NCBI GenBank assembly: GCA_028551475.1
Contig: CM052361.1
Location: 12,965,501 to 13,029,500, forward strand
DNA: 64,000 bases
Direction: 5' to 3'
Source: Casuarina equisetifolia
Lineage: Eukaryota; Streptophyta; Magnoliopsida; Fagales; Casuarinaceae
The stretch's first letter is position 1. Each line of letters starts with the position of its first letter. Of the stretch, positions 24,189-35,660 are shown piece by piece. The notes below the pieces were generated by a model, which made no database searches, was not told where the DNA came from, and saw nothing but the letters and a program-made list of their open reading frames with translations. A program made the translations under genes and the position numbers.

Positions 24189-24272
24189 ACCAACCAACCC
24201 ACGTGCTACCCTTTTGCCTACCCACCAAAACCCCTCCCTTGACCACAGGGAGTTCCATCCTCTCTATTTAAG
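24189..24272 (+). promoter_or_regulatory. PAL2 proximal promoter: AC element, G-box, TATA
   Basis: ACCAACCAACCC at 24189-24200 is two overlapping AC/PAL-box L-type elements (R2R3-MYB sites known from PAL and other lignin genes). It runs straight into a G-box CACGTG (24200-24205). TATTTAAG at 24265-24272 is the TATA box, about 160 bp before the ATG. PAL3 has the same AC element and TATA but no G-box. Confidence 0.65.
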
Positions 24273-24325
24273 CATTACACTCCCTCCTCCCTATCCAGGA
24301 AGTCCATATTCCACCAAGCCACTTC

Positions 24326-24350
24326 CTCTCTCTCTCTCTCTCTCTCTCTC
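24326..24350 (+). repeat. CT microsatellite in PAL2 5' leader
   Basis: Twenty-five bases of pure CT in the predicted 5' UTR, in the same position as the longer run of PAL1. Confidence 0.88.
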
Positions 24351-24432
24351 CCATTCTCTCTCGTCTGAAAAACATTTTCTGCCCAAACCAAAAACTTTGC
24401 TCGGCTTCTCACCGTTTGGGAAATTCGTAGAC

Positions 24433-26844
24433 ATGGAAACCACAACCCAGAACGGCCACAAAAGCTCATCCATGGAGAATCTGTGCGTGAACAATGACCC
24501 ACTTAACTGGGGAGTGTTTGCCGAGTCCCTCAAGGGCAGTCATTTGGAAGAGGTGAAGCGCATGGTGGCGGAGTACAGGAAACCCGTGGTCCAGCTTGGC
24601 GGAGAGACCTTAACGATATCACAGGTGGCAGCTATAGCCACCTGCGACACCGGAGTTAAGGTGGAGCTCTCGGAGTCGGCAAGGGCGGGCGTGAAGGCCA
24701 GCAGCGACTGGGTCATGGACAACCTCAACTCGGGAACTAATATTTATGGTGTCACCACTGGCGTTGGCGCTACTTCACACAGGCAAACCAACCAAGGCGC
24801 TGCTCTTCAGAAGGAACTGATTAGGTAAGTTCTACTTTGTCTAACATATTCGGCTCTGCATATATATGTGCTTTTATATATATGAAGAGACAAGCTCAGA
24901 AAGTTTATCTATGAACTTCAGATACTTGAGTTTGTGTAAAGAAAAGAAAAAGAATTACTTTGATCAACACATTTACGGTTGAAAGCAATCAACTCATCAT
25001 CTTTTCCTTCTATTATCTATTTCCCATGCTTTTTCTCCCAAAGAAATTGATTTATCAGGACTAATCTCTTGTTCTCTCTATGTTCTCGTTCCAGAGTTTT
25101 GAACGCTGGAATATTTGGCAATGGAACAGAGTCTTGCCACACACTGTCTCGCTCAACAACGAGAGCCGCCATGTTAGTAAGAATCAACACCCTTCTCCAA
25201 GGATACTCTGGCATTAGATTTGAAATCTTGGAGGCCATTACTAAGTTTCTCAACCAAAACATCACCCCCTGTTTGCCACTACGTGGTACAATCACCGCTT
25301 CTGGTGACCTTGTACCTCTGTCCTATATTGCGGGTCTACTCACCGGTCGGCCCAACTCTAAAGTCATTGGACCCTGTGGCGAGTCCATTGATGCCGCAGA
25401 AGCCTTCCGCCTCGCCGGCATCGATGCTGGATTTTTCGAGTTAAAACCTAAAGAAGGCGTTGCTCTAGTTAATAGCACGGCCGTTGGCTCTGGCATGGCT
25501 TCTATGGTTCTTTTTGAGGCAAATATTCTAGCTGTTTTGTCTGAGATCTTATCGGCTATTTTCGCCGAAGTCATGCAGGGTAAGCCTGAATTTACTGACC
25601 ACTTGACACACAAATTGAAGCACCATCCTGGCCAAATCGAAGCTGCTGCCATCATGGAACACATCTTAGATGAAAGCTCATATGTCAAAGAAGCAAAGAA
25701 GTTACATGAGATGGACCCCCTGCAGAAACCCAAGCAAGACCGCTACGCTCTCAGAACTTCACCACAATGGCTGGGCCCGCAGGTTGAAGTCATCAGATAC
25801 TCCACCAAATCGATTGAAAGGGAGATCAACTCGGTCAACGATAACCCGTTGATTGATGTTTCGAGGAACAAGGCTCTGCATGGCGGCAACTTCCAAGGGA
25901 CCCCCATCGGTGTCTCAATGGACAATACCCGTTTGGCTATTGCATCCATTGGAAAACTCATGTTTGCACAATTTTCTGAGCTCGTCAACGACTTTTACAA
26001 CAATGGATTGCCGTCCAATCTCTCTGGCAGTAGGAATCCAAGTCTGGATTACGGTTTTAAGGGGGGAGAAATCGCCATGGCAGCCTATTGTTCTGAGCTT
26101 CAATTTTTGGCAAATCCAGTCACTAACCATGTCCAAAGTGCGGAACAGCACAACCAGGATGTGAATTCACTGGGACTCATATCTTCAAGGAAAACAGGTG
26201 AGGCTATTGAAATATTGAAGCTCATGGCTTCCACCTTTTTGACAGCACTTTGCCAAGCTATTGATTTGAGGCATTTGGAGGAAAATTTGAGAAACGGCGT
26301 CAAGAAAACAGTAAGTCAGGTGGCTAGGGGAATTCTAACAACTGGTGCCAATGGGGAACTTCATCCATCCAGATTCTGCAAGGAGGATTTGCTAAAAGTG
26401 ATTGACAGAGAATCCGTATTTGCATACGCTGATGACCCTTGCAGCGCAACCTACCCATTGATGCAAAAGTTGAGGCAAGTACTGGTTGATCATGCGCTGA
26501 CGAATGGAGAGAGTGAGAAGAGCGCTAACACTTCTGTATTCCAGAAGATTTGCGCCTTCGAGGAAGAACTGAAGGTCGTCTTGCCAAAAGCATTGGAGAG
26601 TGCGAGGGTTGCAGTTGAGAATGGGAATGCAGAGATTTCGAATCGCATTAAGGAGTGCAGGTCTTATCCTTTATACAGGTTTGTGAGAGAAGAGTTGGGG
26701 ACTGGATTGCTGACTGGGGAAAAGAAGAGGTCTCCTGGCGAGGATTTTGAGAAGGTTTTTACAGCCATGTGTGAGGGGAAGATCATTGATCCAATGTTGG
26801 ATTGCCTTAGTGACTGGAATGGTGCTCCCCTTCCAATATGTTAG
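24433..26844 (+). CDS. PAL2: phenylalanine ammonia-lyase with altered substrate pocket
   Basis: PAL-family enzyme of 713 aa. Exons 24433-24824 and 25095-26844; 270-bp phase-2 intron in the codon for Arg131. The catalytic Tyr105 (IYGVTTG), MIO Ala199-Ser200-Gly201, Asn257, Tyr348, Arg351 and Glu481 are all present, so lyase chemistry should be possible. Three first-shell or near-shell residues differ from PAL3 and the family. Val111 (TTGVGATSH) replaces parsley Phe116. Val132 ([10 protein letters not shown]) replaces Phe137 of the FL selectivity pair. Ser258 ([10 protein letters not shown]) replaces the Gly after catalytic Asn260. Both Phe-to-Val changes are TTT to GTT. The splice acceptor CCAG/A is fixed by the reading frame, so Val132 is not a splicing artefact. 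Parsley F137V is known from engineering work to open the aromatic pocket to bulkier substrates. The gene is otherwise very close to PAL3, including its intron. Confidence 0.95.
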
Positions 26845-27374
26845 TCAATACTTTTTCCGTTGTATTCCATTTTTTGTTTTTTTGGTTGTTGCTTTCCTCA
26901 AAGGGGAAGGGAGAAGAGGGTCGATCCCTTACCGACCTTTCGTGCAGCTTTTACGTTTTGGTGCGTCTCAGTTTCGCTTCTAAGCAATAACATTGAAATG
27001 AAAAAGCCTTCTTATCAACTATGTACAACAACAGAAAGTAGACATGCGGCATACAAAATGCCGGTAGATTCGACCAACATTTAGTCAAAAGCTACTTATG
27101 CACCAAATCACAGCTAAGTAATTTCAGATTCATCCCCTCGTCAACGGTTGGTTGGCATTCTGACTTAATACTGGTTGGTTTGATCCTTATGCTGACTTTT
27201 GAGCTAATTTGTGAGACACGGTTGGTACTTCTTGATGAAAAATTTGTCTTGAGAAGAGAAATCTTTTTTAGGGTGAACTTCCATATAAGTTTGTATCTTG
27301 TGTTATCGTGGCTGTTGAAAGGATAATAGGATTCTTTGCTTGTTGCTAAAAGTGGATGTAGGAACCAATCAATT
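26845..27374 (+). other. PAL2 3' flank
   Basis: The first about 160 bp (GGGAGAAGAGGGTCGATCCC, TTTTACG, GTGTCTCAGTTTC-like words) match the PAL3 3' flank at 55735-55830. This shows the PAL2-PAL3 duplication extended past the stop codon. The remainder is unassigned AT-rich DNA. Confidence 0.6.
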
Positions 27375-28020
27375 TGGACCAACAATAATGGTTTCGTGGG
27401 TTTAATTCTTAATTACTCATTATTTATTTTTTGTGCCTTCATGGATCACCCATATCTCTTTACTAATAGCATAAGAAGATATCTTGACATGCTCATTAGG
27501 ACTCAAGCTTTATAATTTCAAGTCATAAATTTGGTGTCAGCCTTAGAAGTAATGTTCCTTCTCAATAGTAGGTGCTTTAGCACCTTTCGTTATGATTTCC
27601 TTAGTATCAAAGTCTTTTTTTTTTTTCCTATTACAACTCACACACATGGGAATAGAGAAATAATTCAAACCCCTGACCGCGTGGACTCATTGGCCAGGGT
27701 CTTGACCCAGTTACCACTAGGTCAAGGGAGTCCCTAGTATCCAAGTCTTGGCTTGTCATAAAGAATCACATCTCTAGTGTCCATAATTCCTACTATGTTA
27801 AATTTTTTTTACAAAACTTGTCTTGATACCACTAGTTGAATACCTAGGCAATCCAATAACAAAGAGTTTGTGAACTTTTCTTGATAACTCGTTTAGAATT
27901 GTTTTTGTAATCTTTGAAAATTGGACTCTCTTCTTAAAATATAGCCAAAAGTAATATAAATACACAAGTGCTAGGAGGAAAAGTAAGAGACAATGTACAC
28001 AAGTATTTGAATGACACCAT
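27375..28020. repeat. duplicated segment, partner at 48666-49300
   Basis: Shared words in order: CCAACAATAATGGTTT, GTGGGTTTAATTCTTAATTA, CATGCTCATTAGGACTCAAG, ATCCAAGTCTTGGCTT, ATACCACTAG/GTACCACTAG, ATAGCCAAAAGTAATATAAA. The left copy has an added SINE. The sequence is non-coding in all frames, and its origin (LTR-element leader or PAL flank) is unclear. Confidence 0.75.
27602..27748 (-). mobile_element. tRNA-derived SINE with target-site duplication
   Basis: A reverse-strand insertion of about 119 bp. In reverse orientation it begins with a pol III box-A-like TGACCTAGTGGTAACTGGG (27706-27724) and has box-B-like GGGTTTGAATTA (27661-27672). It ends in an A-run (T-run 27614-27626 on the plus strand). 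Flanks are TAGTATCAAAGTCT (27602-27615) and TAGTATCCAAGTCT (27735-27748), a 14-bp duplication with one mismatch. The paralogous segment near 48950-48980 reads through the site without the insert. Confidence 0.75.
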
Positions 28021-28305
28021 TAAAGCAATATGGAATCTACATCTCCTATGCTATCTTGGAATAAGTCACATATCCTATCAACCTTTGTTGTAACAATGTC
28101 TCCACCTTTTATTTAACTACCAAACCCATTTTCCAATGAAGTAGGCTATCCATACTTCATCCCAAGGCCTACTCTTAGTGGATATTGAAAGCAAACTTGA
28201 TAGACCCTTACCTAAACCTCTAGTGCCATTAGAAATTGGTGGAAATCCTCTGGAATGGAATGAATTCTTTACTCAACCTAAAATAAAAAATAAAAAATAA
28301 AAAAA
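28021..28305. other. unassigned spacer
   Basis: AT-rich, ending in an A-rich run (28279-28305). A stretch containing CAATGTCTCCACCTTTTATT (28093) recurs at 31816, so a repeat of unknown type is present. No gene. Confidence 0.4.
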
Positions 28306-29302
28306 GGAGACCCCTAATTGATAAGATTACTATTTTATCCTTATATGCAAAGTAACCATTTTATCATTCCTCCCAATTTGGACCCATAACTAATACCTTA
28401 TCTTTGGTCCTTTTGTTTTTTGCTTTTAACTTTCTTTTTTAAAAAACATTTTTGGATGCTTGTTGGCCTCTCTTTCCATTTTTTTTTCCTTGATGTTGCT
28501 TTAGGTTCTTGTGACATAGAAAGCCAATTTTATTTTTTATTTTTTCTAGTTATAACGGACTGCTAGTTGTCCTCTAATTGAGTAGTCATTTTTGATATGG
28601 GAAGTAGGTCTTATTTCCAAACTTTTATAATTAAAATGAATTCATATTTGCTAATGATGACTTAAACTTTGGGTTTCTAATACAAATTATAGTTTTGATT
28701 GCATCTGAATTTTAGTCTCCAATGTTGCATGATACTAATGTTCTTACAAATAAAATTTCATCACTTAACATAAATACATTTGACTTAATTAATCTATGAG
28801 CAACAAATAGCAATACTAAAAAAAAATTAGACACTTTATTTATGGTGATTCAGCCCTTATAAAATGGTCATTTAAATTCATCTAATTACTTTAGAGAATG
28901 AAAATAGTTAATTATTGATATTATTCCTTTTTAATTGTTTATAAAATTGTTATAGAGAAAATTCATTGTAAGTTAAACTAGTGCGTGTAGAAAAACTCAT
29001 CCACCATAAAATTGCCATTATGAACAAATTTGCATTTAAAATAATTTTTTCAATAGAAGTTAATTTAAACTCAGTGAGTTTGCTACTGTTTCAGCCACTT
29101 TTTCTCCTATTTGAAACTGCATGGTTAATTTAGCCGAACATGGTGGGGTCATTTCAGAAGTGTCATACAATTTTCCATGACAATGATAATGTATTTACTA
29201 CATGAATGTTGTCGTCTGGTCAAAACCGGACCATTTGGGTGGATGATACAAATTTCTATTGATTTGCCTGATTTATTTAGTTGATACATGGTCCTGCATA
29301 AC
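28306..29302 (+). repeat. PAL upstream-block copy A (truncated)
   Basis: Begins GGAGACCCCTAATT and runs to GATACATGGTCCTGCATAAC. It is colinear with 43173-44190 (copy B) and 50821-52194 (copy C), for example TAGTTATAACGGACTGCTAG, CTATGAGCAACAAATAG, GCCGAACATGGTGG. It breaks off at about 29302, just before the ACCAACC-bearing part that B and C retain. No PAL gene follows. Confidence 0.8.
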
Positions 29303-32300
29303 GCTTCGTCGAACCTCAGGGAAGTCAGATGGATAGACTGCACCCACCACAAACGAACAAAAAAGAATGTTGGTGAATTGAAGAATTGGAATTGTTAAAT
29401 TATACTTGAAATAAAGAATTATGGATTAGACCAAGTCTTCCAGACGCTTCTTAAACCCCATATTTATTCATCTGGAACGAGAACAAGAAAATCCACAAAG
29501 AAGACCCAGGGAGAAAATCCACAAAAGAGACCAGGTCTTTCGATGAATGCAAGGATGGGGAGGATTGACCTGGGTATATGATGTTGTCCTGAACCACGAT
29601 AGAATTAGTCGCATGAGGTCCCTCAATGACCTAAAGTACACCGTGAACCTTGTACGGGAAACCCTTGCAGATGAAGAAGCTCTCTGGATTGAAACAAGAA
29701 CTGGTTTTACTTTTGCATGAGTCGAATGGTGAATCTTGCATGTTTCTATGGAATGTCATAGTCCTTTTTCTCTCAATACTGCCTTGACATCTTGTTTCGT
29801 TTCTTATGACACAAAAATGAAGAGATCAAATGTAATCTTATTGGAGAAGCCATGGAGGGGGTCAGAAAACATTAAGTGCGTAGCGCCCAAAAGCCCTCTG
29901 TAACGTGGGAGCAGAAGAGGGATTGCGTGAGCAGGCCTAGACATTTCTAGGCCTAGGCTAGCTTGGGTTGTCATTATTCCCGGTTTGTCCATCAAGAATA
30001 AAGCTGAGCGTTGGTCCCTTATTCCTTAGAATATTTTAGAGATATTATTGTTGGTTTGTTGAATAGGTGGTTGTGAGAGAATTCACAGGAATTATTTTTG
30101 TATCCCTGACCGGTAGAATAAGGGGCAAATTGTAAGCATGGAAATCGTGTAAAGGGGTATCATTTCAATTGGCAATTGTGTATAAATATCCCTCAATCAG
30201 AATGAATAAAGTAAGAGTTATTTCAACCAAAAACACTTTTCAAAAAAAGTTCCTACGAGTCAATTATAGGGAAGAAGAAGCTGTCCCACAAGTGGTGGGA
30301 CAGTGACTCCTCCCTGCAAGTAAATCGTCCTTTTACCCCCTCCCTTGCGCAAGACCATAACACCCTCCTCAAGGATAGTGAATCTTTCTCCAACATGTGG
30401 ACTTGGTCTTTGTTAACAAAGTCTGTGAGGTTATTAAAAAGGTGTTCAAGATCTATTTTCTACCCTTCACGTTTATATTTAAAGTGAGGGGCATAAGAAG
30501 TCTCATATAAGAAATATACAAATATTAAAAATTATTTATGGAAAGATAATATTTCTATGTTTTAATATTTTAATTTTAGATATAAGTTATTATTTATAAT
30601 TTTTAAAATATACGACTTCTTGAGAATTTCTTACTAACAAAGAACTAGAGAGATATTCTTGGCTTGAATAACTGAAATGACAGGGACCGACCTGACTTGA
30701 CTTTTGGAAAGTCTAAAAATTCTCCATATATCATCAAACAACCAAGGGCTTTCTTTTATCACTTTGAAAATGAATGAAAACGAGAAGATGCCACGAAAGT
30801 TTCATTTACATCAAGAGCATATTTCAACACTAAGAACAGTCTACAAGATTAAGAAATAGGATATTTCCTATTTACCAGGACAAAGCGTTCAGTTTCTCTT
30901 TTTAATTATTGTTGTGCTTTTATATGTTGCTTGCACTTGGGGTTACTTGCACACTGCCGTCCCGAGTAGCATCCACTGCTTTTACTCTTTCTAAACGTTG
31001 TCTTACACTTTTGAGTTTGTCTACAGAGTGCCCATTAAGACAGACTTTACAGAAACAAATAAAAAAGTACAAGAAAGGCATAACTCAGCACCTTCATCGT
31101 GGTTTCTTATGCTTCCCATCAAAGAAATAAAATACAAAGTCATGGCATATTAGACAAGTTCTAGAACTAAATGTGTCACTTGTTTGGGTTAGAGAGGTAG
31201 ATCCATGCTCCTTTACATCGACCCAAAGATGCGCTTAGATTCTTCACGCATATTCTAGTACTGAACAAGGCTGCTTTAACACATGTTGCAGGTCTTTGTC
31301 TAGTCCCATTAACCTTCTCTGAAGCATATATTAAAAAGGAAAAAAGAACCCATAATTCACCTACTGACTCTGACTGGGTGTTACATTGATGGAAAAAGTT
31401 TATCTTAAATAAGAGCAACGGGTGAAATATCTTTATGATCTGGTATGCTGTCCTTTTATATAATATGGGTTAAATCAACTAAAACCAAACCCAAATGTTT
31501 GATCGAGAGACAAAATGCCTCGATTCTCACGGAGGCTGTCCGGGCCCAACGTCGACTATCATGAATGCAAACGCTCTACGTGCTGAACATGGTACTAGAA
31601 TGTGGGGCCTAACCATAGGCCCTAGCTATTGGGCTGCATCATTAGGGAACATGCACCTCAGTCATCCGGGCTCCAGTTAATAGTAGAGCGTCCATTGGGC
31701 CCACGAAAGGACAAAGACAAGTCGTAGATCTGTGTTCCATGGTCATCATGGTCGGCAACGCGTAATAATAATAAAAATATCTCGGTACTGATCATCTCAA
31801 TGTTAATAATAATAACAATGTCTCCACCTTTTATTTAACTACAAAACCCATTTTCCATAATTGCTCCAAACACTTTAAGGTTGATTTTCATTTCGTAGAT
31901 GAGAAAATGGCATAGGATACCCTTATTGCTACACATGTTCCCTTTGTTTTCAACTAGCTAATCTTCTCACTAAGACCTTGCTAGCCAAAGTCCTCATAGA
32001 CTTGCAACAAATTGGGCATTATCACACCTAATTTGCCAGAAGAAGAAGAGAGAGAGGGGGGGAGGGGGGGTAGTGATGTAGAGCCTAGTGAACTAGGCTA
32101 TCCATCATATTAAGACATGGAGACCCTGAGACAATTTCCTCTAGTAGTAAGAATTTTGGGGACTATGAGATGGCATATTAATAAGGCTAACATGGCATAC
32201 AAGTCATCATTACTTTTGTGGTGAATGATGATGTGACCAACATAGCATGTTTATGAAGCATAATTATATTTTGTTTTTTTTTTGTACTAATAAGAACATT

Positions 32301-32639
32301 TATGATAATAATTATGACAAGTAATGATAGTATGCAATTATGGCATGTAACGATGGTATGCAATTTATGGTTCTATGTTGTAGTCAATTATGTATTTCAA
32401 CTTGACTTAATATATTGACTCCCCTATAAATGGGGAATGCTTATGGCTTATTGAATCAATCTAGTTGAATGCAATCCAAGTGTTAGTTTGTGTGCTCCAC
32501 GACTTTCTCTTAAGCCTCCAGTCTTCTGCTACCTTTGTCTAATTTTAGTCCTTAGCTTACTGTAGTTGTGTTATCTATTTCTCTCACCATCGAAACCTAC
32601 CTTGGATACCAAAACTTTTCTTATGGTTTCTGACAACGT
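29303..32639. other. unassigned region with LTR-like scraps
   Basis: No gene could be supported. It includes a 9-bp-arm hairpin (29933-29954) and a stretch resembling an LTR R region near 30160-30240 (TATAAATATCCC, then GAATGAATAAAG). A GA/G-rich run lies at 32040-32070. A second LTR-like stretch at about 32400-32600 has CTATAAATGGGGAATGC followed by a leader-like segment. Short ORFs (30909-31130, 31176-31418 reverse, 31495-31680) show no recognised domain. Confidence 0.35.
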
Positions 32640-33400
32640 GTTTGACATAGTAGATGCATAAACAACTGTCACTATTACGACCACATTCAAGTCAAAGACA
32701 CGTGTTTCCACTTTTTTTGACACATGAAAAACAAGATCAAGATGCATGACTGGTTCACAATTTGATCATCCTATTAGCTGAACCAAAGTGCTTTTAAATG
32801 TGCTAGTTTGATCAAAGTACTATAAGACAAACATGCACAACAATGTGTGATATTAGTCGAAATATTGACGCAATTGAAAACACAAGTGAGTGCCATTTTG
32901 ATTCTAAATTCAGCAAAGTCCAAAATGAAAAAACATGTGTTGTTTTGAAAAATTTGTGGCAAGGCCAAAACACATTGTTAAATACTGTTTTGACATAAAA
33001 TATAAAGTAAAACCGAAAAGCACAAAGAGTGCTGTTTTGATTTAAATTCCAACAAAATCAAAACTCACAAAGAGTGTCATTCTGATTCAAGTTCCAAAAA
33101 AGTTCCAAAAAGGCATATAGATGTCCCGTTTTGACTAAAAAATTCTCAAGACCAAAATGCGTGCATCCTATTTTGATTGCTAATGTAGCTTAACTAGAAT
33201 GTGCATATAGCAACAATTTGATTCATGTAGAACTCATATTGAAACATGAATACCAATTTCCTCTTGAGCAATGTCCCCGTAAGCAAAAATAATAAGCAAA
33301 AGTCTATCTCATCATCATTTTTCTATACGCATTAAAGTAGTGAATCATTTAAGCATGTAATTCCATAAACATTGTTTACCACTCTAGTGATTCTAAAAAC
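32640..33400. repeat. repeat block shared with 49990-50620, with degenerate tandem units
   Basis: Shared words: GACACATGAAA-ACAAGATC, GCTAGTTTGATCAAAG, TATAAG, CTCATCATCATTTTTCTATA. Within 32870-33180 a unit of about 60-75 bp recurs in degenerate form: AAAATGCACA/AAGCACAAAGAGTG, then a G-C-TTTTGA core, then TTAAATTCCAACAAA. The right-hand partner has fewer units. Confidence 0.7.
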
Positions 33401-33689
33401 TGTATAAATGTGCACAAACCATTGTTATGATTAATACAGACTTATTAGTCCAAATAAACAACATAGGAGAAGCTTAAGTGGCACACAAGTTTCAATGATA
33501 GTGAGTAATCAGAGTGGAATGTGCCTACTAACTAAAGGTGCTGACAGCCTATGCTCACATATAACATTAATGTTATTCCAAAGCCTAATGACAAGAAAAA
33601 AGACAAGTTTATAAGGACTATAGCAATGCATGGGAAGTTCTCAATTAATTTAGCATGAAAAATTCTCATTCCTTAAAGACCTAGAGTTA
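33401..33689. other. unassigned spacer
   Basis: AT-rich DNA between the repeat block and the LINE scrap. Nothing recognised. Confidence 0.4.
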
Positions 33690-33876
33690 ATTGGTTTGGA
33701 ATTATGTGGTTCAATCATGTGATTCCTTGCCACTCAATGATCATATGGTTGGCAATCCAAAACCAACTAGACACAATGGATAGATTCCATTTTCTTGGAC
33801 TTCAAAAAGATAAAAGTCCTTGCTTGTATAATATTGATGATGAATCTCAATATTACATCTTTTTAGATTGTCCCTT
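33690..33876 (+). pseudogene. LINE ORF2 zf-RVT scrap
   Basis: A forward frame reads MWFNHVIPCHSMIIWLAIQN, LDTMDRFHFLG and, after a gap, DESQYYIFLDCPF. This is the order of the plant LINE zf-RVT module (W.H.IP.HS...WLA..N.L.T.DR, then E...H.F..CPF). It is cut by the T-run that starts the next element. Confidence 0.7.
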
Positions 33877-35660
33877 TTTTTTTTTTTACCAAAGCATATT
33901 TATTCAATTGAAATACACAAAATTCGGCAAGGAATAGCATAACCCACCAGTACATGCCTTTCAAGAGTGGAAAAGGAAAATGACAAGCCCATTTTACAAT
34001 AAGCATAACCAATCCCATATAATTTCTCAAAAGAGAATCATAAACATGTAGAACTATTGCTAATTCTTCTATCCTAGGAAAGACTCCGGAGACTAATCCA
34101 TATCAGAAAAAAAAAACTATCATCGGTTGCTAATGATGAATTAGCAATCCCTTGTTGAGGAAATACAACAATGACCAACTTTTTACGAACCATACTGTAT
34201 TTGAGTTTTGAAAACTCGGTGATTTTAGCATTTTCATAGCTTTTGTCTCTAGTCTTCTAAACCGTCACTTCTTCATTGGGAGTTTCTATTCTAACATCAA
34301 CATGTATGTGTTGATTCTTGGGCGATCTAGTTAGCACTTTCCTTCTCACTTCAATATGTGACAAGTCCATTTTGAAACTCTAGGGCCATTAGCAATTTGC
34401 TTAAACACCTTAGCTTGAGTAGCATTTCCTCCTTCCCTAATCAATTTTTTTTTTTTGGTTACTTTGCCTTTTTCGCATGTAGCCAAGAACATTTTCTTAG
34501 ATACCCTTATAGACCGCAACTCTATGTCCTTTGGAGCTCTTAACCTAGCCTATTGTCTTGTGAGGACTCCTAATGAGGCCAATAAAAATAAAAATGGCTA
34601 CAAAATCTCAAGATGTTCTTGATTCTTCATTAGTTGCTTTTTGTTTACTAGCACTCCTTGTCCTTTCCTCTTGAACTTTATAATTTTTCTTAGGATTTTA
34701 ATTATGTTCTATCTCTTTTAGTACTTCGTTATCTTGCATTATTAGATTATGCCTATCCTTATCCATTGAGGCCCTAATGTCCTGCTTTTTAAGGTCTTCA
34801 TTGACATCCACAAGGATGGTAAAGGCATTGTTTGTGGCAATTTTTTTGAGGGCCCATTGTCTTCATTTCGTTCTTTATCTTTTTTTTTTTTTCAACCTGA
34901 ACCACTCCAAGGGATTCATCAAAAATCACTTCATCTCTACCTTCATTTTGCATAGAGCATATCTTGATTCTTATTAGGGGACATAATAATAGATGGTATA
35001 ATGTCATCAGTTGACATACTAAGGTTGATTGCTAGTGGAATGACTAGAAAAGCATTTGAAATATTTTTTTTTCTTTCTTTCTCCACACATTGGGTTCCTT
35101 TGTTGCTTGAAGTTGTTTGCCATTCCCATCACTTGTAGAATGGACTTTGAGCTTTTCATTTATGCAGTTTTTTTCCTTTTACAGATAGACACTTTGTGTC
35201 CTTGGATATGGAAATATTTACAAAAACCAATATTCTCTTCATAAATTATTTTTTGCCACTATTTACCCTCCTAAAAAGCATTAAGATGGATTTGAGGTGA
35301 CAAAGGCTTAGATAGATCCGTCTCTACACACATTCTCATAAATATGAAATTTTCCAAAAACAAAGTGTAGTCATGTGCTCTCAAATATCATCTAAAGGTA
35401 TCCCTTATATCTTTCGAATATATGGATTATAAAAGAACAAAGGCAAACCCAATAAGTTAAGCCATAGTGTAGCCTACTTGGATTGATTGCACTTGCTCAA
35501 ATTTCTTGACCATATAGTAGAAGGAATCTATGATCTTCAAACATGCAGCATTCATGTGACAAGGCCTTAATAAGATCCATCTCCAAAAACAAATGAGTTC
35601 GAATACTTCAAAGATCCATTAAACCAAGGATAGTAGTATGGGCTAGACCCCATGATGAGT
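33877..35660 (-). mobile_element. reverse-strand LINE ORF1-type relic with poly(A) end
   Basis: In reverse orientation the low-coordinate end has an AATAAA signal about 15 nt before an A-run (T-run about 33875-33888), marking the 3' end of a retrotransposed transcript. Upstream of it, around 35290-35650, a decayed frame contains LWLNLLGLPLFFYNP, typical of the DUF4283 domain of plant LINE ORF1. This is followed near 35185-35245 by a zinc-knuckle remnant (FCKYFHIQGHKVSIC; second Cys lost). Several stops. It sits inside the preceding forward zf-RVT scrap. Confidence 0.55.

Noticed and set aside
17583-24205. EIN3-type ethylene-response sites linking PAL expression to neighbouring EIN2
   Set aside because: No convincing EIN3 site (ATGTAC/ATGCA-type core in context) was distinguished from background; linkage of EIN2 and PAL is reported only as position.
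25069-25095. Alternative PAL2 acceptor two bases later (CCAGAG) that might avoid Val132
   Set aside because: It would shift the frame and destroy the PAL reading; only CCAG/A keeps it, so Val132 stands.
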